DNA of 25,790 bases from JBBQBQ01 sp038317685. GTDB lineage: Bacteria; Desulfobacterota; Desulfuromonadia; Desulfuromonadales; DDH964. The notes below the pieces were generated by a model, which made no database searches, was not told where the DNA came from, and saw only the letters and a program-made list of their open reading frames with translations. The stretch spans positions 1 through 25,790 of the forward strand of contig JBBQBQ010000013.1 in NCBI GenBank assembly GCA_038317685.1, given 5' to 3'. Both the position numbers and the translations under genes were made by a program. Below are positions 7,712 to 14,980 of the stretch, piece after piece (the stretch's first letter is position 1; each line of letters opens with the position of its first letter).

Positions 7712-8302
7712 ATGTCTTTTATCAATTACGCATCCCGCGAGATCAATTGCAAGATCGTCTATTACGGACCGGGCTTGTGCGGGAAAACCACCAACTTGCA
7801 ATTCGTCTACCAGAAGACAGCTCCGGAGGCCAAGGGGAAGATGATCTCCCTGGCGACCGAGACCGAGCGGACCCTCTTTTTCGACTTTTTGCCACTGGCC
7901 CTCGGTGAGATTCGCGGCTTCAAGACCCGTTTCCACCTCTATACCGTCCCTGGACAGGTCTTCTACGACGCTTCCCGCAAGCTGATCCTCAAAGGGGTCG
8001 ATGGCGTGGTCTTCGTCGCCGACTCCCAGGAAGAACGCTTCGACGCCAACATCGAGAGCCTGGAAAACCTCAAGATCAACCTGGAGGAACAGGGTTATCA
8101 ACTCGAGAAGCTTCCCTTCGTCATCCAGTACAACAAGCGAGACCTCCCCAACGTCACCCCTCTGGATGAGTTGCGCAGTCTCCTCAACACCACCGGGGTT
8201 CCGGAGTTCGAAGCCTGTGCAACCACCGGCGAAGGGGTCTTCGAGACGCTTAAGTCAGTGGCCAAGCTGATCCTTGTCGATCTGAAAAAAGGCGGTGGCT
8301 GA
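7712..8302 (+). CDS. mglA: MglA-type small Ras-like GTPase
   Basis: MglA is a prokaryotic Ras-superfamily GTPase; its GTP-bound form marks a pole and recruits effectors. The 196-residue product has the P-loop GPGLCGKT (19-26). Switch II begins TVPGQ (78-82), the MglA-type variant of the usual DxxGQ. The base-recognition motif is NKRD (141-144). The N-terminus MSFINYASREINCKIVYYGPG is characteristic of the family. It lies 14 nt behind mglB and shares its promoter. A hairpin overlaps its stop codon. Confidence 0.95.
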   Translation: MSFINYASREINCKIVYYGPGLCGKTTNLQFVYQKTAPEAKGKMISLATETERTLFFDFLPLALGEIRGFKTRFHLYTVPGQVFYDASRKLILKGVDGVVFVADSQEERFDANIESLENLKINLEEQGYQLEKLPFVIQYNKRDLPNVTPLDELRSLLNTTGVPEFEACATTGEGVFETLKSVAKLILVDLKKGGG

Positions 8303-8318
8303 ATCCCCCCACCGCCTT
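8289..8318. terminator. Hairpin overlapping the mglA stop codon
   Basis: AAGGCGGTGG (8289-8298) pairs perfectly with CCACCGCCTT (8309-8318) around a 10-nt loop containing the end of the stop codon. On the + strand no T-run follows; instead an A-run precedes it. Read on the - strand it ends in TTTTTT, the form of an intrinsic terminator. On the + strand it may only stabilise the mRNA end. Confidence 0.45.
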
Positions 8319-8712
8319 GCGAACCAATGGAGACGGCCTTCACTTGGAGATAAATTTGGGACATTAAAACCACTGAAAACCGGCCGCTGAACCCGGTGAA
8401 ACAATCCTGTTTATTATGTTTTTCTATCTGTCAGGCTGCTTCTCATCCCGACCATAGCCCTTGCCGCGGTCAATCCAGCCTGTTCAACCACACACCTGCA
8501 AACTGCGAATATTGACATTAGAATTTGCGGTTTACCGCGTTCTTTCAGTTGTGCATAAGGGGTAGACTTCGCAGCGCGTCAGGCCGACTCGCAATGAATG
8601 CGATCCTCTCCCTTGATTTACCCGAGGACCAGCAAGGCTTGGTTTGCCTGCATGGTTCGTTGCTTCGCTGTGCTCCTGTACTCGGTGCCCTCCCTCAAAG
8701 GATGACAGTGTC
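8303..8712 (+). other. Non-coding region upstream of the cytochrome cluster
   Basis: About 410 bp without a credible gene. It contains TTGACA (8512-8517), a possible -10 box TAGAAT (8519-8524) with a weak -35 (CTGCAA, 8496-8501), and a near-palindrome GCGGT-TT-ACCGC around 8526-8537. A spaced 7-bp inverted repeat, CAGGCTG (8432-8438) and CAGCCTG (8476-8482), encloses a GACC/GGTC pair. A small TCGCA/TGCGA hairpin lies near 8589-8603. I see no sigma54 box and no cyclic-dinucleotide riboswitch core. The promoter of the downstream cluster probably lies here but cannot be fixed. Confidence 0.45.
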
Positions 8713-10038
8713 GTGAACTTCTTTATTTTCCTGCTGGCCTTCGGGCTGCTCCTTTCCTCCCCGGTCGAATCTCCTGCCGATTCCTGCCTGACCGCCAACT
8801 GCCATGTCGCCATTGGTAATCTCACCCTTCGTCACCAACCGGTGGTCGATGGGGATTGCCTCGCCTGTCATGTCCAGACGGCGGCGGAACATCCCGGCAA
8901 GGACGGGAAAAGCTTCGGTCTTGTCGAAAAGGGGGCAGCGCTCTGTTACCAGTGCCATGATGCGATGGGCAAGAAAAAGGTGGTCCACTCTCCCGTCAAA
9001 GATGGCGACTGCACCGCCTGTCACAACCCTCACGGGGCTGCCAACCGGTATCTGCTCGATGTCGGCGAGGATCAGTCGGAACTTTGTTTCGGTTGCCATG
9101 ACAGTGCATCATTCAAACAGAAGTCTGTTCACGGTCCAGTAGCGCTGGGTGCTTGCACCCAGTGCCATTCGCCGCACGAATCCGTGGAAAAGTCACTTCT
9201 AAAAGGGAAGATCCGGGAGCTTTGTCTGAAGTGCCACCAGGATTTTGCCGAGCAGATGAAGGTTGCGCCGGTGGTGCATCCGCCGGTGAAGAAGGGGGTC
9301 TGTACCGACTGTCACAACCCTCACGCTTCTGGTTTCGAGTTCATGCTCAAGAAAAAAATGCCCGACCTCTGTTTCGATTGCCACGCCGCAGTCGGAAAGA
9401 AGCTGAAAGATGTCAAGGTTAGGCACCAGCCTCTGGATCAGGCGGGAAGCTGCGGCAATTGCCATTCAACCCACTTTTCACAGGCCAAGGGGTTGCTTCC
9501 TGTCGAAGAAAAGAGCCTCTGCCTCGGGTGTCATGGGAATGAAAAAGTGGGCACTCCACCATTGAAAAACATAAAAAAACAGTTGGAAGGCAAGAAGAAT
9601 CTTCACGGCCCGTTGCAGGAAGGACGTTGCGTCCCCTGCCATGATCCCCATGGTTCCGACAATTTCAGGTTGCTTACGGGGGCTTATCCGGAAAACCTTT
9701 ATGCCCCTTACCAGGAGGGAACCTACGGTTTTTGTCTGAAGTGTCATGACAAGAATCTATTGCGGTTCGAGGAGACGAGTCTCTACACCGCCTTCCGCAA
9801 TGGCAAACGCAATCTGCATTTTGTCCATGTGGTCGACAGCCGGAAGGGGCGCACCTGTCGCCTTTGCCACGAGCCGCACGCCAGCAACGGACCGAAGTTG
9901 ACCAGCGAACAAGGGTCGCCCTTTGGCGACTGGAAGGTCCCCGTCGGCTTCAAACCCACCGGGACCGGGGGCAGCTGCTCTCCCGGATGTCACCGGCCCT
10001 TCAGCTATGACAGGGAAAACCAAGTGATTTACAAATAA
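8713..10038 (+). CDS. Secreted multihaem c-type cytochrome, doubled-CXXCH family (13 CXXCH + 2 non-canonical)
   Basis: This is a predicted exported electron carrier of 441 residues. Thirteen CXXCH motifs are visible, many as pairs with a CHxPH signature (CHNPH, CHSPH, CHDPH) typical of the doubled-CXXCH domain. Two further sites are unusual: CX4CH at C25 (CLTANCH) and CX3CH near the C-terminus (CSPGCH). The GTG at 8713 is chosen because AAAGGA (8697-8702) precedes it by 10 nt and it opens directly onto a hydrophobic export segment (NFFIFLLAFGLLL). That segment lacks the usual positive charge, so the start is less certain; an in-frame TTG at 8644 is the alternative. It opens the cluster, with the NHL lipoprotein gene 76 nt behind. 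It could sit in the periplasm or on the cell surface. Confidence 0.88.
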   Translation: MNFFIFLLAFGLLLSSPVESPADSCLTANCHVAIGNLTLRHQPVVDGDCLACHVQTAAEHPGKDGKSFGLVEKGAALCYQCHDAMGKKKVVHSPVKDGDCTACHNPHGAANRYLLDVGEDQSELCFGCHDSASFKQKSVHGPVALGACTQCHSPHESVEKSLLKGKIRELCLKCHQDFAEQMKVAPVVHPPVKKGVCTDCHNPHASGFEFMLKKKMPDLCFDCHAAVGKKLKDVKVRHQPLDQAGSCGNCHSTHFSQAKGLLPVEEKSLCLGCHGNEKVGTPPLKNIKKQLEGKKNLHGPLQEGRCVPCHDPHGSDNFRLLTGAYPENLYAPYQEGTYGFCLKCHDKNLLRFEETSLYTAFRNGKRNLHFVHVVDSRKGRTCRLCHEPHASNGPKLTSEQGSPFGDWKVPVGFKPTGTGGSCSPGCHRPFSYDRENQVIYK

Positions 10039-10114
10039 TTTTTGCACCCGGACCCGAATTCGAATCCGTCCACTCCCGCCCATCGTAAATGGCCAACACC
10101 AATGGAGACAATGA

Positions 10115-11212
10115 ATGAATGGAAAAACAGCAAGAATAGCACTGTTGATCACCTTCGCTCTGGGGCTGTTTCTCCAGGGGTGCGCCAAGCCCGGCCCCGT
10201 TATTTCTTACGGACCGATTTTTTTTCCGCCGCCGCCCGATGAACCGCACATCCAGTATCTGACCGGCATAGACGATTCCAGTACCATTGAGCCGCAGCAG
10301 GAGAGTGGGTTCAAATTTTTTGTAACAGGGAACGATCAGCGAAAATACGTGAAGAAAATCGGCAAGCCCAGTGGCCTCTATCCGCACAAGGGGAAGCTTT
10401 ATGTCACCTCAACCAGCCTGGGGGAGGTGATCACCATTGACTTTGCCAACCAGAAGGTTGAGTTTCTGAAGGGAAACATCGGGCAGGGCAAACTGCTCAA
10501 ACCGGTGTCCGTCGCTATCGCTGATAATGACCTCATGTACGTTGTCGACACCGGGCGCAACGCGGTACTGGTTTTCGATGCGTCCGGAGAATTTATCAAG
10601 AAACTCAAGGCGCCGGCCGAGAATTCGCGGTTGGTTTCGGTGGCGACCCATGGGGGGTATGTCTACCTTCTGGACATCAAGAACAACAAGATCTGGGTCT
10701 ATGATCCAAAGGTTGACGAACCGATTCAATCCTTCGGCAGCGAGAGCCAGAACATGCTCGATAACCTGGCCATCCCCTATGGGATAACCACCGATGCAGC
10801 CGGTTTCCTCTATATCACCAATCTCGGCACTGGCAGGGTTCTTAAGTACGATGTCGATGGCAACTTTCTAGGTGGTTTCGGCCGTATTGGTAATTCCTCC
10901 AGCGAGTTTTCCCGTCCCCGAGGCGTTGCGGTGGATGAAGTCGGCGATATTTTCGTTGCCGACGGAGGCAGTCAGGTCGTTCAGGTTTTCAACAAGGATT
11001 TTCGTCTCCTCGGCTTTTTCGGCAATCCGGGGCTGCCGGCCGGATCTCTCAATATCCCGGCCGGAATCGCCGTCAGCAGCGACAACCTGGACTATTTCCA
11101 GAAAATGGCCGCCCCCGGGTTCAAGCTGAAACGAGTCATATTTGTAGCCAACCAGGCCAGCACCGTCATAAATTCCGCCATTTCGGTTTATGGCATGGGT
11201 GAAATGCAATAG
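10115..11212 (+). CDS. NHL-repeat beta-propeller lipoprotein
   Basis: The product is 365 residues. A signal peptide ends in the lipobox LQGC, with the lipidated cysteine at C23. After a proline-rich linker (FFPPPPDEP) come about six NHL-like repeats of the pattern hydrophobic-P-x-G-hydrophobic...(V/I)(A/T)D/N...V.hhD. Examples are KPVSVAIADNDLMYVVDTGR, IPYGITTDAAGFLYITNLGT and RPRGVAVDEVGDIFVADGGS. It carries no CXXCH motif and no recognisable catalytic site. NHL propellers usually act as binding scaffolds. The ATG at 10115 has GGAG (10104-10107) 7 nt upstream; an overlapping ATG at 10111 is out of frame. Its place between cytochrome genes suggests a scaffold or assembly role in an outer-membrane electron conduit; this is inference. 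Confidence 0.88.
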   Translation: MNGKTARIALLITFALGLFLQGCAKPGPVISYGPIFFPPPPDEPHIQYLTGIDDSSTIEPQQESGFKFFVTGNDQRKYVKKIGKPSGLYPHKGKLYVTSTSLGEVITIDFANQKVEFLKGNIGQGKLLKPVSVAIADNDLMYVVDTGRNAVLVFDASGEFIKKLKAPAENSRLVSVATHGGYVYLLDIKNNKIWVYDPKVDEPIQSFGSESQNMLDNLAIPYGITTDAAGFLYITNLGTGRVLKYDVDGNFLGGFGRIGNSSSEFSRPRGVAVDEVGDIFVADGGSQVVQVFNKDFRLLGFFGNPGLPAGSLNIPAGIAVSSDNLDYFQKMAAPGFKLKRVIFVANQASTVINSAISVYGMGEMQ

Positions 11213-11260
11213 ATGCTGATTCCTCCCCCGCCGGGGATATTGGGGTGAAGGGGAGTGTGC

Positions 11261-11266
11261 TATAGT
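11261..11266 (+). promoter_or_regulatory. Possible internal extended -10 promoter
   Basis: TATAGT (11261-11266) is preceded by TGC, giving an extended -10 pattern in the 88-bp gap before the 5-haem lipoprotein gene. No good -35 is present (TTGGGG with 15-bp spacing). It might add transcription of the second half of the cluster. Confidence 0.3.
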
Positions 11267-11300
11267 CCCAGTCGCCAGGGTTCGGTCGATCGGAGGTCAG

Positions 11301-11870
11301 ATGCGGGCAAGGATGTTCTTGTGGGGGAGTATTTTATGTGTCGTGGTGATCTGCGGGTGCAATCAGATTACTCGGTACAAAATCACCTCGACGATTTTCG
11401 ACGGGGTGCCCAGGCTTCCACCTGCGGAACAGTATTGCCAAGACTACCATGAACAGAAACTTGACGAAGAGAAAGCCGCGGCAATTCCGGCCAAGGACGA
11501 ACGGAACTCCACGAAAGGGTCTCGCCATGCCCCCTTTGCCGCCAAACGCTGCAACGACTGCCACGACAAGAGCACCGAGAACGGACTGATCCGTCCGAAA
11601 GACCAGCTCTGTTTCGTCTGTCATCCGAAGATTATCGCTGGCCCCTACGCCCATGGACCGGCGGCTGTCGGAGCCTGCCTGGAATGCCATGAACCACACT
11701 CGGGACCCAACCCGGCATTGCTGAAGACCGACAAGAAGACCCTCTGTTCCCTCTGTCACAAGGAGCAACGGGTTGCCCGGGCGATGCATGCCCGGTTGAA
11801 AGAAAGAGGGATGTCCTGCACGGATTGTCATGACCCCCATTCAGGCACCAATGCCTATTTCTTGAAATAA
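11301..11870 (+). CDS. Pentahaem c-type cytochrome lipoprotein
   Basis: The product is 189 residues. The signal peptide ends in ICGC, a lipobox-like site with C20 as the lipidated residue, so it is probably anchored in the outer membrane. Five CXXCH motifs follow: CNDCH, CFVCH, CLECH, CSLCH and CTDCH, with doubled-CXXCH signatures CHEPHSG and CHDPHSG. Before the first of them, CQDYH at codons 11444-11458 looks like a sixth motif with the second cysteine replaced by tyrosine. The ATG at 11301 has GGAGG at 11292-11296. The beta-barrel gene starts only 7 nt after the stop. A small lipoprotein cytochrome next to a porin is the arrangement expected for the haem component of a porin-cytochrome conduit; assignment to that role is inference. 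Confidence 0.88.
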   Translation: MRARMFLWGSILCVVVICGCNQITRYKITSTIFDGVPRLPPAEQYCQDYHEQKLDEEKAAAIPAKDERNSTKGSRHAPFAAKRCNDCHDKSTENGLIRPKDQLCFVCHPKIIAGPYAHGPAAVGACLECHEPHSGPNPALLKTDKKTLCSLCHKEQRVARAMHARLKERGMSCTDCHDPHSGTNAYFLK

Positions 11871-11877
11871 TGCCAGA

Positions 11878-13857
11878 ATGCGCTTAAGGGCCTTTGCGAT
11901 TTGTCTAATTATTATTTTTTCCGGTGCAGAGGCGCTTGCGGCTGCCTCCAAGTATCTGATTGTTCAACCTAAAGGGTTCGTTGAAATTGAGGGATTCTCC
12001 CAGTGGGTGACCCTTGGTTATGGTTATTCAGGGACGACCACCGATGACTCCGAATCGACGCGCCACCGCTTCAAGGAAATCTATTCCCTGTTCACCAAAG
12101 GCAGCATCGTTGATTCCCGGGTGGCCGCGTTCAGCCTGCGAACCGATCTCAAGCTGCGTCAGGAAAAAGTTCAGGCAAATTCCAGCGTGGATGGTTCGAA
12201 AAATACTTTAGACTTGACCTACCAGTTCAATATCCTGGCTTTTGACCGTGAGATCTATCCGGTTCGGTTCTCCAGCTTTCTTCAGGAATCGCTCATCAGC
12301 GACAGCTACCTGCAGAGCTACACCCTGACGGCCAGTGGCAACCATCTCACTTCCTGGTACCTCAACCGGATCGTTCCTCTCCGTTTCGATCTCAGCCACG
12401 GCACCTCCTCCACCAGCGGCCTGGCGCGGGACTCCGCGACCACCAACACCACCTTCGCCATGAATGCTTCCAACAATCTCGGGAACCGCAGCTATTCCGA
12501 GTTCAATGGGAGTTATAGCCTGGAAACCCGGGATTCAAGCCTCGGCAACACCCAGACCCGCTCCAGCACGTACTCCCTGACCAACAATCTCCTTCTCGAC
12601 AACCAAAGAAAATATTCCCTGAGTTCAGGTGTTTCCTACAACGACAGCCGTCAACGGGGCAATCCCTCGACCACGCTTAAACTGAGTGAACAGCTCAAGG
12701 CCCAGTTCGGTGCAGCCCTCAAGGGAGAAGCGTCCTACCTTTTTGATTCGACGAAGAACACCGGATTCGCCGGTGCCAGCCAGGAAGTGACCACTCATAC
12801 CGTGCAGGGCCGTTTGCAGCACCGCCTGTTTCAGAGCCTCGATACCACCCTGGAGAGCAGTTTCCGTGAAAGCGAGCTCCTGGGTGGCAACGAAAATGAA
12901 ACGACCGTCCTGCTGCGCTTCGATTACCGGAAAAAGCTGCCCAGAAACAGTCTCTTCAATATCGATATCGGTGGGGAGCACCAGGTGACCCAGCGCCACC
13001 TGCCCCTGTCTCGACTGGACGTGCCCAATGAAGTGCACGCCAATGTTCAGCAGGGAGGCCTCATCGAGTTGCGGGTACCGGGTTCCCAGGTTTCCGTCCT
13101 CAGCGTGAAAAGCCTTGATCCGGAAATCCTCTACCAGGATCAAAGCGACTATCTGGTTAATTCGGCCCTGGGCACCATTGAGATCCTTCTGGGTGGTGGA
13201 ATCGGTGATGGCACCGAGTTGCATGTCGCCTATTCGGTGGAGCTGGACAACAATATTGAGTACGTCCTCGATGCCTATGCCCTTGGCTCGAGTCTTACGC
13301 TCTTGGATGGGAAATACAAAATCAAGGGACGGCTTACCCTGCGGAACCCAACCATCCTTTCCGGAGAGCCGGCCAACGGCAACTGGGGGGAAACCCGAAC
13401 CGCCCTGCTCCGGGGGGAAGCCAAGGGTAACTATCAGCGCTACGTCCTCGAGTTTTTCGATTATGACGGTCCGTCCTCCAAGTACCGTTACCTTGAGGGG
13501 GGCTGGTTTTTTGACCGGTCCTTTCCCGGGTCCTCGGTGCATTCCCTGGTCAAGAACCGCTACACCCAGTACGATGCCGACACGGCAAATTCCAAGAGCT
13601 ATGGCGTGAACAGCTTTATGGTGGGCGGGGGGTATCAACGGCTGGTCTCCACCTTGGGGACGTTCCAGCTGTCGGCCGATTATGTCAACACCAATGGTGA
13701 CCTGATCGCCAACCAGCGAATTTACTTTCGGGTCGGGCTCCAGGGACGGATCAACAAGCTGATTTTCAACCTGGTCGGGAGCACGTTGTTCCGCATCAGC
13801 GATTCCCGTACCGCCAGGGAAGATTCCCTCATTCTGGATGTGACGAGGTATTTCTGA
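11878..13857 (+). CDS. Outer-membrane beta-barrel protein, probable porin of an electron conduit
   Basis: The product is 659 residues with a signal peptide (cleavage after about ALA-A, residues 21-23). It has many alternating hydrophobic/polar strands, for example QWVTLGYGYSG, YSLSSGVSYN and LFNIDIGGEH, and it ends in RYF, a C-terminal aromatic typical of BAM-assembled barrels. A region around residues 382-454 has a different composition (LIELRVPGS...DPEILYQDQSDYLVN...GTELHVAYSV) and may form a plug or extracellular domain. It has no haem motif. The start lies 7 nt behind the cytochrome lipoprotein gene with little Shine-Dalgarno signal, suggesting coupling. The next gene starts one base after its stop. 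I infer a sheath around a haem wire, as in porin-cytochrome complexes; I cannot match it to a named porin. Confidence 0.82.
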   Translation: MRLRAFAICLIIIFSGAEALAAASKYLIVQPKGFVEIEGFSQWVTLGYGYSGTTTDDSESTRHRFKEIYSLFTKGSIVDSRVAAFSLRTDLKLRQEKVQANSSVDGSKNTLDLTYQFNILAFDREIYPVRFSSFLQESLISDSYLQSYTLTASGNHLTSWYLNRIVPLRFDLSHGTSSTSGLARDSATTNTTFAMNASNNLGNRSYSEFNGSYSLETRDSSLGNTQTRSSTYSLTNNLLLDNQRKYSLSSGVSYNDSRQRGNPSTTLKLSEQLKAQFGAALKGEASYLFDSTKNTGFAGASQEVTTHTVQGRLQHRLFQSLDTTLESSFRESELLGGNENETTVLLRFDYRKKLPRNSLFNIDIGGEHQVTQRHLPLSRLDVPNEVHANVQQGGLIELRVPGSQVSVLSVKSLDPEILYQDQSDYLVNSALGTIEILLGGGIGDGTELHVAYSVELDNNIEYVLDAYALGSSLTLLDGKYKIKGRLTLRNPTILSGEPANGNWGETRTALLRGEAKGNYQRYVLEFFDYDGPSSKYRYLEGGWFFDRSFPGSSVHSLVKNRYTQYDADTANSKSYGVNSFMVGGGYQRLVSTLGTFQLSADYVNTNGDLIANQRIYFRVGLQGRINKLIFNLVGSTLFRISDSRTAREDSLILDVTRYF

Positions 13858-13858
13858 G

Positions 13859-14980
13859 ATGTGCACTTCGTCGGTCGGCAAAATGATGGCTGGATATGGG
13901 GAATGCTGGCTCCGCCCTGGGCGGCTGCTTCTGTTCTTCCTGTGGCTGTTACTTGCCTCCTGCGCTGCCCGGCCGGTTCCCCTGCATGAAGGGCGGCCGG
14001 TGGTGGTCCTGCAGTGGCCTTCCGCGCCGGAACCGGCCAGGATCGAATGGGTCAAGACCATTGCCGATTACCGGGATGCCGGGATCAGCGAGGGGGTGTG
14101 GCAAAAGCTGGCCGGGTTTTTCACGGGGCAGCGCCGGGAGGGTTTGGTGCGTCCCCACGGCCTGCTCTATGATGGGGCGGAACGCCTCTTCGTGGCCGAT
14201 CCCGGGGCCGGTATCGTCCATCAGTTCGATCTTAAAAATGGCCGCTACCGGGTCATCGGCAGGGACCCGGGGATCAGACTGATTTCTCCCATCGGGCTTG
14301 CCGAGGACGACCAGGAGCACCTCTTCATCACCGACTCGGCAGCCGGGAAGGTCTATCGTTACGATCTTCGGGAGGACCGGCTGGAGGCGTTCCTGGTGAT
14401 TCCCCTGGAACGGCCCACCGGCATCGTCTGGAACCGGCACAACCGGCTGCTGTATATTGTTGATACCCTCGGCGCCACGGTCGTTGCGGTCAACGACCGC
14501 GGCGAAGAGCAGCTGCGCATCGGAGGTGCGCCAAATGCGGAAACCGGCTTCAATCATCCCACGGATATCTGGGCCGATGCCGCCGGGCGGCTGTACGTGA
14601 CCGATTCACTTAACTTCAGCATCAAAATCTTTACGCCGACCGGGGAACCGGACCACCAGTTCGGCGAAGCCGGGGATACCTTCGGCACCCTGAACAAACC
14701 CAAGGGGCTGGCCACCGACAGCCAGGGGCACCTGTATGTCTGTGATGCGCTGCATGACGCCATCCAGATTTTCGATGATTCCGGTCGGCTGCTTTTGGCC
14801 TTCGGCACCCGGGGAACCGGCAACGGGGAATTCTGGATGCCTTCCGGGATCTTCATCGATCAGCGGGATTTCATTTTTGTGGCGGATACCTACAACCGGC
14901 GGGTGCAGGTTTTTCGCTATCGTTCCGAAGCGGCAGCCGGTACCGGTGCGGCCCCGGCGAAAGCAGGAAAACAGCCATGA
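13859..14980 (+). CDS. Second NHL-repeat beta-propeller lipoprotein
   Basis: The product is 373 residues with a lipobox LASC (lipidated cysteine C35 from this start). ATG codons at 13883 and 13886 would give a more usual signal-peptide length and are realistic alternatives. The propeller has about six NHL-type blades, including RPHGLLYDGAERLFVADPGA, HPTDIWADAAGRLYVTDSLN, KPKGLATDSQGHLYVCDALH and MPSGIFIDQRDFIFVADTYN. A low-complexity Ala/Gly/Lys tail follows. It has the same fold class as the other propeller lipoprotein but differs clearly in sequence, so it is not a recent copy. It begins one base after the porin stop and overlaps the next cytochrome gene by 4 bp (ATGA), implying translational coupling. 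Its role with the conduit is unknown. Confidence 0.87.
   Translation: MCTSSVGKMMAGYGECWLRPGRLLLFFLWLLLASCAARPVPLHEGRPVVVLQWPSAPEPARIEWVKTIADYRDAGISEGVWQKLAGFFTGQRREGLVRPHGLLYDGAERLFVADPGAGIVHQFDLKNGRYRVIGRDPGIRLISPIGLAEDDQEHLFITDSAAGKVYRYDLREDRLEAFLVIPLERPTGIVWNRHNRLLYIVDTLGATVVAVNDRGEEQLRIGGAPNAETGFNHPTDIWADAAGRLYVTDSLNFSIKIFTPTGEPDHQFGEAGDTFGTLNKPKGLATDSQGHLYVCDALHDAIQIFDDSGRLLLAFGTRGTGNGEFWMPSGIFIDQRDFIFVADTYNRRVQVFRYRSEAAAGTGAAPAKAGKQP

Noticed and set aside
12625..14061. 478-codon minus-strand frame opposite the beta-barrel gene
   Set aside because: It overlaps a well-supported barrel gene and the start of a lipoprotein gene; the composition is that of a reverse-strand shadow.
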